Origin: Nonomuraea antri
GTDB taxonomy: Bacteria; Actinomycetota; Actinomycetes; Streptosporangiales; Streptosporangiaceae
Direction of reading: 5' to 3'
NCBI RefSeq assembly: GCF_013283785.1
Contig: NZ_JABCPZ010000005.1
Coordinates: forward strand, 54,515 to 118,514
DNA length: 64,000 bases
Part shown: positions 1-7,244 of the stretch, piece by piece
Numbering within the stretch: the stretch's first letter is position 1
How the letters are laid out: every line of letters starts with the position of its first letter
Notes under the pieces: generated by a model
Seen by the model: the letters and a program-made list of their open reading frames with translations, nothing else
Database searches by the model: none
Told to the model about the DNA's origin: nothing
Program-made: the position numbers and the translations under genes

Positions 1-599
1 TCCCCGGCCGCAAGGTCGCCCGTTGGGCTCTCATCGCCCCCTGGGCCGCCTCGGTGCTGATGACGGCGATCATCTTCAAGTGGATGCTCGACCCCGAGGT
101 CGGCGTGATCAACCAGATCCGCGTGAAGCTCGGGCTGATCGACGCCATGGGCGGCGCGGCCGCCGACCAGCTCGGCGACGCCGCCAGCGCCATGCCGTGG
201 CTGGTGTTCGTGGCCGTGTTCGTGTCGGTGCCGTTCACCACGTACGCGCTGCTGGCCGGCCTGGCCACCATCCCGGCCGACGTCTACGAGGCCGCCAAGA
301 TGGACGGCGCCACCAAGTTCAGGACGTACTGGTCGATCACGCTGCCGCTGCTGCGCCCGGCGCTCACCGTGGCCGCGCTGATCAACATGATGAACGTCTT
401 CAACAGCTTCCCGATCATCTGGGCCATGACCCACGGCCAGCCCGGCTACTCCACCGCGACCTCCACGATCCTGATGTTCATCCTGAAGAACCGGGACATC
501 GGTGAGTCCGCGGCGATGTCGGTGGTCAACTTCGCCATGGTGGTCGTGCTGACCGGGATCTTCCTCAAGGTCTCCCGCTGGAACAAGGAGGTGGCGTGA
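1..599 (+). CDS. Sugar ABC transporter permease, MalF-type (5' partial)
   Basis: This is the C-terminal part of an inner-membrane permease of a carbohydrate ABC importer. The reading frame is open from base 3, so the true start lies outside the window. The conserved cytoplasmic EAA loop (EAAKMDGA, then F and LP) sits near nt 285-350 and contacts the ATPase. Hydrophobic segments lie on both sides of it. The stop overlaps the next permease start by one base (TGATG), so the two subunits are translationally coupled. The solute-binding protein gene is presumably upstream of the window. The substrate cannot be read from the sequence. Confidence 0.9.
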   Translation, partial: PGRKVARWALIAPWAASVLMTAIIFKWMLDPEVGVINQIRVKLGLIDAMGGAAADQLGDAASAMPWLVFVAVFVSVPFTTYALLAGLATIPADVYEAAKMDGATKFRTYWSITLPLLRPALTVAALINMMNVFNSFPIIWAMTHGQPGYSTATSTILMFILKNRDIGESAAMSVVNFAMVVVLTGIFLKVSRWNKEVA

Positions 600-1483
600 T
601 GGCCGTCAAGACCGCTCCCCAGGCCAGGCCGCGCCCCCACGCCAAGCCGCGCGGCGCCACGCCGCGCCGCATGCCCAAGATCAAGACGGTGCTCGTGGCC
701 GCCAGCGCCTACGTCATCGCCTTCATCTTCCTGTTCCCGTACGTGGTGATGCTGCTCACCTCGCTGCGCTCCGGCGACTCGCTGCGCGAGGTGTCGTTCT
801 GGCCGGAGGAGTGGGTGTGGTCGAACCTCACCAACTTCTGGACCAGCGGCCTGGCCGGCAACCTCTGGGTCACGCTCAAGGTCGCCTTCGGCTCCACGAT
901 CCTGGTCCTGCTGGTGGCGCTGCCGGCCGCGTACTACTCGGCCAGGCACAACTTCCGGGGACGCACCGCGTTCCTGATCTTGGTGCTGATCACCCAGATG
1001 TTCCAGCCCACGGCCATGCTGGTCGGCATCTACCGCGAGTTCTACCAGTTCGGCCTGGTGGACTCGATCTGGTCGCTGATCCTGGTCAACGGCGGGTTCA
1101 ACCTGGCGTTCGCGGTGTGGATCCTGAACGCGTACTTCGCCTCGATCCCGCGTGAGCTGGAGGAGGCCGCGTTCATCGACGGCAACGGCCGCTTCGGCGC
1201 GCTCTTCCGGGTCACCCTGCCCCTGGCCATGCCGGGCGTGATCACCGCGCTGATCTTCACGTTCATCGCGGCCTGGAACGAGTTCGTCGTCGCGCTGACC
1301 CTGACCACCACGCCGGAGAAGCAGCCGCTGACGGTGGCGCTGAACTCGTTCATCGGCCAGTACCAGGTGGACTGGCAGAACCTGTTCGCGGGCTCGGTCA
1401 TCGCCACCATCCCGGTGATCATCCTGTTCGCGCTGATCGAGCGGAAGGTCGTCGGCGGTCTCACCGCCGGATCGATCAAGTAG
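599..1483 (+). CDS. Sugar ABC transporter permease, MalG-type
   Basis: The 294-residue product is the second membrane subunit of the same carbohydrate importer. About six hydrophobic segments follow a basic, Pro-rich N-terminus. The EAA loop (ELEEAAFIDGNGRFGALFRV) is near residues 183-202, with the typical AWNEF segment soon after. ATG 599 was chosen because AAGGAGG lies 7 nt upstream; an in-frame GTG at 596 is possible. No ATPase gene follows, so the transporter probably uses a shared MsiK-like ATPase encoded elsewhere, as is common in actinomycetes (inference). Confidence 0.92.
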   Translation: MAVKTAPQARPRPHAKPRGATPRRMPKIKTVLVAASAYVIAFIFLFPYVVMLLTSLRSGDSLREVSFWPEEWVWSNLTNFWTSGLAGNLWVTLKVAFGSTILVLLVALPAAYYSARHNFRGRTAFLILVLITQMFQPTAMLVGIYREFYQFGLVDSIWSLILVNGGFNLAFAVWILNAYFASIPRELEEAAFIDGNGRFGALFRVTLPLAMPGVITALIFTFIAAWNEFVVALTLTTTPEKQPLTVALNSFIGQYQVDWQNLFAGSVIATIPVIILFALIERKVVGGLTAGSIK

Positions 1484-1519
1484 CTCCCTTCCCCGGGCCA
1501 CTCCTCCCGCCCGGCCGAC

Positions 1520-1549
1520 CCGCCCCACGTTCCTCCACGCGTGGGGCGG
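1520..1549 (+). terminator. Intrinsic terminator after the sugar permeases
   Basis: A perfect 10-bp stem (CCGCCCCACG with CGTGGGGCGG) has a 10-nt loop and is followed by a short T-containing tract (TTCGCGTTTT). It ends the permease operon. Confidence 0.7.
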
Positions 1550-1602
1550 TTCGCGTTTTCAGTGGAAGGCTGACGGCGCCCTGGACGTTCCGGCACCTGG
1601 TC

Positions 1603-1616
1603 TAGGGTGCACGTCA
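1603..1616 (+). promoter_or_regulatory. Candidate -10 element for a leaderless DinB-like mRNA
   Basis: TAGGGT at 1603-1608 ends 7 nt before the ATG at 1616, and no Shine-Dalgarno sequence precedes that ATG. A weak TGGACG-like -35 lies near 1582. The arrangement suggests transcription starting at the start codon. The -35 match is poor. Confidence 0.4.
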
Positions 1617-2158
1617 TGACCGATGACACCATCATCAACGAACCATCCCTGACCGCGGGCGAAGTGGAGATGTTGCGGTTCGCGCTGGACCGTTCCCGCG
1701 CCATGTTCGCCTGGAAGACCGGCGGGCTGGACGCTGCCGCGCTGAACCGGCCGCAGCCGCCGAGCTCGATGACCCTCGGCGGGCTGATCAAGCACCTGAC
1801 GCGGGTCGAGGACGACACGGCGACCTGGCGGTTGTTCGGTGAGCGGCCCACGGCGCCTTGGGACACCGCCGAGAACGGCTGGGAATGGCAGTCCGCCGCC
1901 GCTGACACGCCCGATGAGCTCTACACCCGCTGGCGCGAGGCCGTCGCGCGCACCCGGGCCGCCGTCGACAAGGTGCTGGCCGACGGCGGTCTCGACCGGC
2001 CCGCCGGGTTCACGCCCAGCCGCGGAGGGCCGCCGCCCAACGTGCGCCGCGTCCTGGTCGACCTGCACGACGAATACGCCAGGCACGTGGGTCACGCGGA
2101 CCTGTTCCGCGAGGCGGTGGACGGCCTGGTGGGCGAGGACCCGCCCCAGCCGTCGTAG
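1616..2158 (+). CDS. DinB-like / DUF664 family protein
   Basis: The 180-residue product resembles the DinB/DUF664 four-helix family, which includes metal-dependent thiol (mycothiol or bacillithiol) S-transferases. Visible features are the helix beginning TLGGLIKHL with its family-typical His, and the later segment VLVDLHDEYARHVGHADLFRE, whose His residues fit the metal-ligand pattern. The ATG at 1616 was chosen; an upstream in-frame GTG at 1607 would overlap the promoter-like element. The gene stands alone between a terminator and a sigma factor gene. The substrate is unknown. Confidence 0.75.
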   Translation: MTDDTIINEPSLTAGEVEMLRFALDRSRAMFAWKTGGLDAAALNRPQPPSSMTLGGLIKHLTRVEDDTATWRLFGERPTAPWDTAENGWEWQSAAADTPDELYTRWREAVARTRAAVDKVLADGGLDRPAGFTPSRGGPPPNVRRVLVDLHDEYARHVGHADLFREAVDGLVGEDPPQPS

Positions 2159-2245
2159 GCGCACCGGCTGTGAGAATCCCGGCCCGGCCGGCATAGATCG
2201 AGGCGCTGCCCACGTCCTTGCCTGTGAACGGCGCGAGGAGGATGG

Positions 2246-2758
2246 GTGGATCCAGGATTTGATGCGGACTTCCGGCAGTTCGTCGTCGACCGGTCGGGGG
2301 CGTTGTTCCGCACCGCGTACCTCCTGACCGGCGACCGGCACGCCGCCGAGGACCTGGTGCAGTCGGCCCTGGCCAAGACGGCCGCGAAGTGGCGCGGTCT
2401 GCGCGATCCCGCCGCCGTCGAGGGCTACGTCCGCCGAGTCATGTACCACGAGCAGGTGAGCTGGTGGCGGCGGCGCTCACGGGTGGCGGAGGTGTCCACC
2501 GGCCGGCTGCCCGACCCGGCCGGCGACGGGCACGCCGACGCCGCGGACCTGCGCATGGTGATGCGCGCGGCGCTCGCCCGGCTCACCCCCAGACAGCGGA
2601 CCATGCTCGTGCTGCGCTACTTCGAGGACCTCTCCGAGACCGAGATCGCGCGGTTGCTCGGCATCCGGGTCGGGTCGGTACGCAGCCAGATCTACCGCTC
2701 CCCGGAACGCCTGAAGCGGACGGCGCCGGAACTGACCACGGTGAGGGAGTTCGGATGA
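2246..2758 (+). CDS. SigE-family (ECF-type) RNA polymerase sigma factor
   Basis: The 170-residue product has region 2 near residues 15-75 (FRTAYLLTGDRHAAEDLVQSAL) and a sigma-4 helix-turn-helix near 105-160 (LTPRQRTMLVLRYFEDLSETEIARLLG). It belongs to the actinobacterial SigE-like small sigma factors. GTG 2246 is the start: GGAGGA lies just upstream, and the nearby ATG at 2242 opens a frame that stops at once. Its stop overlaps the next start (ATGA), which pairs it with the downstream membrane protein, a position usually held by an anti-sigma factor. Confidence 0.9.
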   Translation: MDPGFDADFRQFVVDRSGALFRTAYLLTGDRHAAEDLVQSALAKTAAKWRGLRDPAAVEGYVRRVMYHEQVSWWRRRSRVAEVSTGRLPDPAGDGHADAADLRMVMRAALARLTPRQRTMLVLRYFEDLSETEIARLLGIRVGSVRSQIYRSPERLKRTAPELTTVREFG

Positions 2759-3678
2759 ACCTCGAGAACCTGCTGCGTGAGACCCTCACCGACATGGCCG
2801 ACGAGGAGCGGCCACCCGCGCCCGACCGTTTTCTCCGGGTTCGCGAGCGCCGTTCCCGTGGCCGCGGGCTCGCCCTGGTGGCGGCGTCGGCCGTGGCCGC
2901 GATCGCGATCGGCGCCGCGGTCGTGGTGCACGGGCCGTCGTCGCGGGCGCCAGGCGACGTCGCCGGGCCGCCGACCGCTCTCTCGCGGCCGGACGTGCGC
3001 GTGACCGTGGCGGCGGGCACGCGGCTCTCGCGGCTCTTCGCGGAGTTGTCGTCGCGCACCGGCCGGCCGGTGGCGGAGTTCGAACGGGCCGCCGCGGACG
3101 GCGCGGCGCTCGGCCTGCCGTCCTATGCCGGGGGGAAGCTCGAAGGGTTCGCCTTCCCCGGCGTCTACGAGTTCTCGCCCACCGCCGGCCCCGACGAGAT
3201 CCTCAGGACGATGCTGACCCGGTTCGCAGCGGCGGCCGAGGACACCGGCCTGGTCGCCGGCGCCCGGCGGGCCGGCCGGACACCGCTGGAGGTGCTGACC
3301 ATCGCCAGCATCGTCCAGGCCGAGGCGGGCCGGGCCGAGGACATGCCCAAGATCGCCCGGGTCATCCACAACCGGCTGAACAGGAAGATGCGGCTGCAGA
3401 TCGACAGCACGGTCAGGTACGGCCTGGGCGAGCAGGCCACCGGCACGCTGCGCGCGCGGGATCTCAAGAGCCCGTCGCCGTACAACACCTACCAGCGCGT
3501 TGGCTTGCCGCCCGGGCCCATCGGCAACCCGGGCGAGGACGCCATCAGGGCCGCGCTGCGGCCGGCCGCCGGGCCCTGGCTCTACTACGTGACCACGGAC
3601 CCGGCGAACGGCATCACGAAGTTCGCCGCCACCGAGGCTGAGTTCGCCGAACTGGTCGACGAGCAGCGCGGCGAGTAG
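2755..3678 (+). CDS. Membrane-anchored MltG/YceG-like protein coupled to a sigma factor
   Basis: The 307-residue product has a charged cytoplasmic N-terminus (1-38) like those encoded after SigE-type sigma genes. One membrane helix (about 39-58) follows, then an extracytoplasmic MltG/YceG domain (about 78-307). Family motifs are ASIVQAEAG with E190, VIHNRLN, MRLQIDSTVRYGLG and YNTYQRVGLPPGPIGNPG. MltG enzymes cleave nascent peptidoglycan as endolytic transglycosylases. In E. coli the first motif reads ASIVEKE, so a Gln replaces one Glu here while the second is kept. The ATGA overlap couples it to the sigma gene. It may act as an anti-sigma factor, a glycosylase, or both; the short N-terminus is the only anti-sigma-like part. 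Confidence 0.85.
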   Translation: MNLENLLRETLTDMADEERPPAPDRFLRVRERRSRGRGLALVAASAVAAIAIGAAVVVHGPSSRAPGDVAGPPTALSRPDVRVTVAAGTRLSRLFAELSSRTGRPVAEFERAAADGAALGLPSYAGGKLEGFAFPGVYEFSPTAGPDEILRTMLTRFAAAAEDTGLVAGARRAGRTPLEVLTIASIVQAEAGRAEDMPKIARVIHNRLNRKMRLQIDSTVRYGLGEQATGTLRARDLKSPSPYNTYQRVGLPPGPIGNPGEDAIRAALRPAAGPWLYYVTTDPANGITKFAATEAEFAELVDEQRGE

Positions 3679-3694
3679 CCCGGCGAGTAGCCCG

Positions 3695-4144
3695 CTAGGG
3701 GGCGGTGGCGCCGTCGGCGGCGGCCCGCTCGGTGAGCCGTTCGTGACGCTGGCGGGCGGCCTGCGGGCTGCCCAGGCCGAGACCGAACGCGATCTCCTGC
3801 CAGGTCATGCCGCGGCCCCTGGCCATCTCCAGCAGCGCCGTCTCCAGGTCGTCGAACTCGGCGCGGGCCCGGGGGAGCAGGGTCAGCGCCGCCATCAGGT
3901 CGGCCCGGTCCACCTCCGCCTCGCCGTCCATGGCCGGGGCCGCGCCGGAGAGCAGGAAGGTGACGAGCCGGACGGCCTCGTGCGGGCCGAGAACGTCCGG
4001 ATGCACCTGGCGCGAGCGTGCCTGCGAATCGGCCGCGTGCCGCCCGGCGATCCTGAACAAGGCTTCGACCTCGCGCTGGGCCCGGGTCTGGTTGGGGTCG
4101 GGAGCCGTGAAGGGGTCGTCGGACGACCGCGTCGTGGAAGCCAT
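3695..4144 (-). CDS. Small helix-turn-helix DNA-binding protein
   Basis: The 149-residue product has an acidic helical middle and a C-terminal sigma-4-like helix-turn-helix (MTWQEIAFGLGLGSPQAARQRHERL, about residues 112-136). I do not recognise a named family. It is probably a transcriptional regulator. A TTGACA -35 and a weak -10 place the transcript start at the ATG, so translation is probably leaderless. A TTGAAC-N5-GTTCAA palindrome upstream is a plausible binding site. The gene is convergent with the sigma/MltG pair and lies downstream of a TetR gene on the same strand. Confidence 0.7.
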   Translation of the reverse strand: MASTTRSSDDPFTAPDPNQTRAQREVEALFRIAGRHAADSQARSRQVHPDVLGPHEAVRLVTFLLSGAAPAMDGEAEVDRADLMAALTLLPRARAEFDDLETALLEMARGRGMTWQEIAFGLGLGSPQAARQRHERLTERAAADGATAP

Positions 4145-4150
4145 GCCATC

Positions 4151-4179
4151 ACGATGCCGTGCAAACTTCGTGTTGTCAA
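4151..4179 (-). promoter_or_regulatory. Sigma70-like promoter of the HTH gene
   Basis: Read on the minus strand, TTGACA (4179-4174) is a perfect -35. It is followed after 17 bp by CATCGT (4156-4151), with the ATG 6 nt later. The spacing predicts a leaderless mRNA. Confidence 0.6.
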
Positions 4180-4188
4180 CAAGTTGTT

Positions 4189-4205
4189 TTGAACGAAATG
4201 TTCAA
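4189..4205. promoter_or_regulatory. Palindromic operator candidate TTGAAC-N5-GTTCAA
   Basis: A perfect inverted repeat with 6-bp arms and a 5-bp centre lies about 10 bp upstream of the -35 hexamer of the HTH gene and 6 bp downstream of the end of the tetR-like gene. The position suits an autoregulatory operator. Confidence 0.5.
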
Positions 4206-4210
4206 GCGCT

Positions 4211-4783
4211 CTACTTGGTGAAACGGGCCAGGAGCAGCGCGAGCCGGTGGTCGTGGTATTCGCGCGGGAGCCGGCCGCCGCGCATCAGGGTCACCAGGCC
4301 GTGCAGGGCGGCCCAGAACGTCTCGGTCAGCAGGCCGACGTCGTCGCCGTCCGCGTGCGGGGCGATGGCCGCGGCGATCGTGTTGAACGACGCGTGCAGG
4401 GTGGCCGGCGCCTGCGGCGTGGCGAAGGGCAGGTCGACGCTCTGGCGGAACATGGCGTCGTAGAGCGCCGGGCGCTGCTCGGCGAACGCCACGTAGGCGG
4501 CGCTGATGCGGGCGAGTGCCTGGGCCGGGTCGGGAACCTGGCGGGCGGCCGCGTCCAGCTCTTCCGCCATGACCCCGAAGCCCTCCAAAGCGACGGCCGT
4601 CATGATCGCGTCCTTGCCCTTGAAGTGGCTGTACAGGACGGGCTGGCTGTACTCGACGCGCTCGGCCAGCCGGCGGGTGGTCACTGCCTCCCAGCCCTCG
4701 GCCTCGGCCAGCTCGCGCGCGGCCGTGATGATCAGTTTCTCGCGCTGGGCGCGTTCACGCTCCTTGCGTGCCTGAATCGACAT
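4211..4783 (-). CDS. TetR/AcrR family transcriptional regulator
   Basis: The 190-residue product has an N-terminal TetR helix-turn-helix near residues 15-60 (IITAARELAEAEGWEAVTTRRLAERVEYSQPVLYSHFKGKDAIM). A C-terminal ligand domain contains the FWAALHGLVTLMRGGRL segment of the WHG-type TetR_C group. It is divergent from a small DUF4267-like membrane protein gene. The gap between them carries two near-identical CTAGCA...TGCTAG palindromes, so it probably represses that gene and itself. The ligand is unknown. Confidence 0.9.
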   Translation of the reverse strand: MSIQARKERERAQREKLIITAARELAEAEGWEAVTTRRLAERVEYSQPVLYSHFKGKDAIMTAVALEGFGVMAEELDAAARQVPDPAQALARISAAYVAFAEQRPALYDAMFRQSVDLPFATPQAPATLHASFNTIAAAIAPHADGDDVGLLTETFWAALHGLVTLMRGGRLPREYHDHRLALLLARFTK

Positions 4784-4793
4784 GCTCAGAAAT

Positions 4794-4856
4794 CTAGCAC
4801 CGCTAGCGCCAGGGGCAATGCTCTGCTAGCGTCAATTCTGCTCCTAGCAGTGCTAG
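4794..4856. promoter_or_regulatory. Paired TetR operators
   Basis: Two 13-bp palindromes, CTAGCACCGCTAG (4794-4806) and CTAGCAGTGCTAG (4844-4856), have centres 50 bp apart between divergent genes. A further GCTAGC half-site lies at 4825-4830. The consensus CTAGCANYGCTAG is a plausible site for the adjacent TetR protein. Confidence 0.65.
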
Positions 4857-4874
4857 AAAATTTTTGGAGAAGTC

Positions 4875-5240
4875 ATGCTCGTCACCATCGCCTACGGCCT
4901 CGCCATCGCCCTGAACCTGCTCTGCCTGCTCATCGGCGCGCGCTTCCTGTTCACGCCGCGCGCCGCCGCCGCGGGGTACGGCGTCCCCGCGAAGGAGGAC
5001 GGCGCGTACCTGACGATCAAGGGATTGCGCGACGGCACCTACGGGCTGCTCGGCCTGGCCCTGCTGATCTTCGCCGGTCCCCACGCGGAGGCGGTGTTCA
5101 TGCTGGTCGTCGCGCTGCTCCCGCTGGGCGACACCCTGATCGTGCTGCGCAACGGCGGCGCCAAGGCGGTGGCGTTCGGCGTGCACTTCGCGACCGCCGT
5201 CGCCATCCTGGTCAGCGCCGCCCTGCTCTTCGCCGTCTGA
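4875..5240 (+). CDS. Small four-helix membrane protein, DUF4267-like
   Basis: The 121-residue product has about four hydrophobic helices (near residues 4-26, 50-66, 70-88 and 98-120). The segment YLTIKGLRDGTYGLLGL is typical of DUF4267-like proteins. GGAG is placed 7 nt upstream of the ATG. It is divergent from and probably regulated by the neighbouring TetR gene. The function of this family is not known. Confidence 0.8.
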   Translation: MLVTIAYGLAIALNLLCLLIGARFLFTPRAAAAGYGVPAKEDGAYLTIKGLRDGTYGLLGLALLIFAGPHAEAVFMLVVALLPLGDTLIVLRNGGAKAVAFGVHFATAVAILVSAALLFAV

Positions 5241-5290
5241 GCCGCGTCTTGGCCGCGTCTTGTCGGTGCCGGCTGGCATGCTTTCCCGCC

Positions 5291-5836
5291 ATGGACACCT
5301 CCCGGTTCTGGAAGATGATCGAGGACACCCGCGCCCAGGTCTCCGACCCCACCGGCGACGCGGTTCCCGACCGGCTCACCGCGTCGCTGGCGGCGCTGCC
5401 ACCGGCGGAGATCGCCGCGGCTGAGCGGGTGTTCTGGGATCTGATGGCCGCGTCCTACCGCAACCCCCTCTGGGCCGCCGCCTACCTGATCAACGGTGGC
5501 TGCTCCGACGACCTCTTCGACTACTTCCGCGGCTGGCTGATCAGCCAGGGGCGTGAAGTGTTCGAACGCGCCGTCGCCGACCCCGACACGCTGGCCGAAC
5601 TGCCGGTCGTCAGAGCGGCGGCGGAGAACGGCGAAGACCTCGAGTGCGAGGAGATGCTGGGCGTCGCCCGGCGGGCACACGTCGCGGCGACGGGTGCGGA
5701 ACCTCCGGCCGGCTCCTTCACCGTCCGGTACCCGGAACTCGATCCCGAGTGGAACTTCGACTTCGACGACGTCGCGGAGATGACCCGGCGGCTGCCTCGC
5801 CTGGCCGCCCTGTACTTAGCGCCGATCGGGCGCTGA
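5291..5836 (+). CDS. DUF4240-like protein
   Basis: The 181-residue cytoplasmic product begins MDTSRFWKMIEDTR and contains AAYLINGGCSDDLFDYFRGWLISQG, both characteristic of DUF4240, a family found near WGR-domain and toxin-immunity genes in actinomycetes. No catalytic motif is visible. The start is the only in-frame ATG before the conserved region, with a weak ribosome binding site. The function is unknown. Confidence 0.8.
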   Translation: MDTSRFWKMIEDTRAQVSDPTGDAVPDRLTASLAALPPAEIAAAERVFWDLMAASYRNPLWAAAYLINGGCSDDLFDYFRGWLISQGREVFERAVADPDTLAELPVVRAAAENGEDLECEEMLGVARRAHVAATGAEPPAGSFTVRYPELDPEWNFDFDDVAEMTRRLPRLAALYLAPIGR

Positions 5837-5853
5837 GGCCGGGCCGCGCGAGG

Positions 5854-6588
5854 TCACTTGGGGACGCGGGCGACGCAGAAGACGGTCTGGCCGAAGGGCG
5901 GGCGGATGAACCGCTCGATGAGCCGGGTCGCCGGCACCACCGTACGGTCGTAGATCTTGACCAGGCGCGGGTCCGGGTAGCCGACGCCGCCCCGGCGGAC
6001 CGCCGCCCACCAGGCGATGCCGCCCAGGAAGTTGATCGGCTTGAGCACGTCGATGTCGAGACCGGCCTTGGCGACCGTGGCGCGCAGGGTCTTGGGGGTG
6101 TAGCGCTGCACGTGGCCGACCTTGCGGTCGAAGTCTCCGTACAGCTGCATGTAGCCGGGCACCCAGATCACGATGCGGCCGCCCGGGAGCGTGACGCGGG
6201 CCAGCGAGCGGAGGGCTTCCGCGTCGTCCTCGATGTGCTCCAGCACGTTCATGAGCACGACCGTGTCGACCTTGTCCTTGAGCGGGATCTCGGTCGGCAG
6301 GCCGAACTGCAGGACGTCGATCTCGTCGCGGCCGGCGAAGCGCTTCTGCAGCTGCTCCACGCAGTACGGGTCGAAGTCGCTGACCACGAGCCGGTCGAGC
6401 CGCGGCAGGAACTGCTCGGCGAAGTGGCCCAGACCGGAGCCGATCTCCAGCATGGAACGGCCGACGTGCGGGGCGACCATGTCGAACTCGTACTGCCGAT
6501 AGTTCTTGGCCTCGTCCCCACCCAGGTGGTTCTCCAGGGCCTCGTCACCGGCCGCCGGTTGCACTACACGGTCATACCCAGAAGACAT
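5854..6588 (-). CDS. Class I SAM-dependent methyltransferase
   Basis: The 244-residue product has motif I MLEIGSGLGHFAE, an acidic residue ending strand beta2 (VVSDFDPYCVE) and the post-motif VVLMNVLEHIEDDAEALRSL typical of Methyltransf_11/23 proteins. The C-terminal part (RYTPKTLRATVAKAGLD, then a hydrophobic segment) resembles enzymes acting on lipid- or glycan-linked substrates. ATG 6588 has AAGGAA 7 nt upstream, so the longer form starting at 6612 is less likely. The substrate is not identifiable. Confidence 0.85.
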   Translation of the reverse strand: MSSGYDRVVQPAAGDEALENHLGGDEAKNYRQYEFDMVAPHVGRSMLEIGSGLGHFAEQFLPRLDRLVVSDFDPYCVEQLQKRFAGRDEIDVLQFGLPTEIPLKDKVDTVVLMNVLEHIEDDAEALRSLARVTLPGGRIVIWVPGYMQLYGDFDRKVGHVQRYTPKTLRATVAKAGLDIDVLKPINFLGGIAWWAAVRRGGVGYPDPRLVKIYDRTVVPATRLIERFIRPPFGQTVFCVARVPK

Positions 6589-6704
6589 AGTCCCGTTCCT
6601 TCGAGGGGGCACACGGATTTGCCTGAGTCTAGTGCCCAGATCGAAGGCCGACGGTCAAACGCTCTTCCCCCGGCGGCCTCGAATACGGTGGAATCTGACC
6701 CGAC

Positions 6705-7244
6705 ATGGACGACGACGAGGCGATTGCCCGTGCGCTCGAAGGTGACCTGGCGGCCTATGAGGTGCTGGTCGCTCGCTACAGCACGCTCGCCCATCGCACG
6801 GCCGCCATGCTCGGGGCCGGCGACGAGGCCGAGGACGTGGTGCAGGAGGCGTTCGTCAAGGCGTTCAGGCATCTGTCGAGCTTCCGGCGGGACGCGCCGT
6901 TCCGCCCGTGGTTGTTGCGTATCGTCGCGAACGAGACGCACAACCTGACCCGGTCGCGCGGGCGTAGGTCCGAGCTGGCGGTGCGGCTGAGCGCCACCGC
7001 CGACGTCAGGTCGCCGGACGATCCCGAAGGCGCGGCGGTCGCCACCGACCGGCGGGCCCGGCTGCTGGCGGCGGTGCGCGGGCTGCCCGAACGGGAACGT
7101 CAGGCCGTCGTGTGCCGGTACTTCTTACAGCTGACCGAAGCGGAGACCGCCCAGGTGCTCGATTGGCCCGTCGGCACCGTCAAGTCCAGCACGCATCGGG
7201 GGCTGGCCCGGCTGAGGGAGGAGGTGGGCGATGAACTCGGATGA
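6705..7244 (+). CDS. ECF RNA polymerase sigma factor
   Basis: The 179-residue product has sigma region 2 (FVKAFRHLSSFRRDAPFRPWLLRIVANETHN, about residues 50-82) and sigma-4 (LPERERQAVVCRYFLQLTEAETAQVLDWPVGTVKSSTHRGLARL, about 128-171). It initiates transcription at alternative promoters. No Shine-Dalgarno sequence precedes the ATG, so the message may be leaderless. The 3' end overlaps the following gene by 14 nt, which suggests a sigma/anti-sigma pair. Confidence 0.92.
   Translation: MDDDEAIARALEGDLAAYEVLVARYSTLAHRTAAMLGAGDEAEDVVQEAFVKAFRHLSSFRRDAPFRPWLLRIVANETHNLTRSRGRRSELAVRLSATADVRSPDDPEGAAVATDRRARLLAAVRGLPERERQAVVCRYFLQLTEAETAQVLDWPVGTVKSSTHRGLARLREEVGDELG

Noticed and set aside
4247..5290. 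Upstream extension of the DUF4240-like gene as one 529-residue protein
   Set aside because: The added part reads through the tetR and DUF4267-like genes in other frames and has shadow composition. The real gene starts at ATG 5291.
5644..6948. 434-codon plus-strand frame over the methyltransferase gene
   Set aside because: It is a shadow of the minus-strand methyltransferase, whose SAM motifs are clear.
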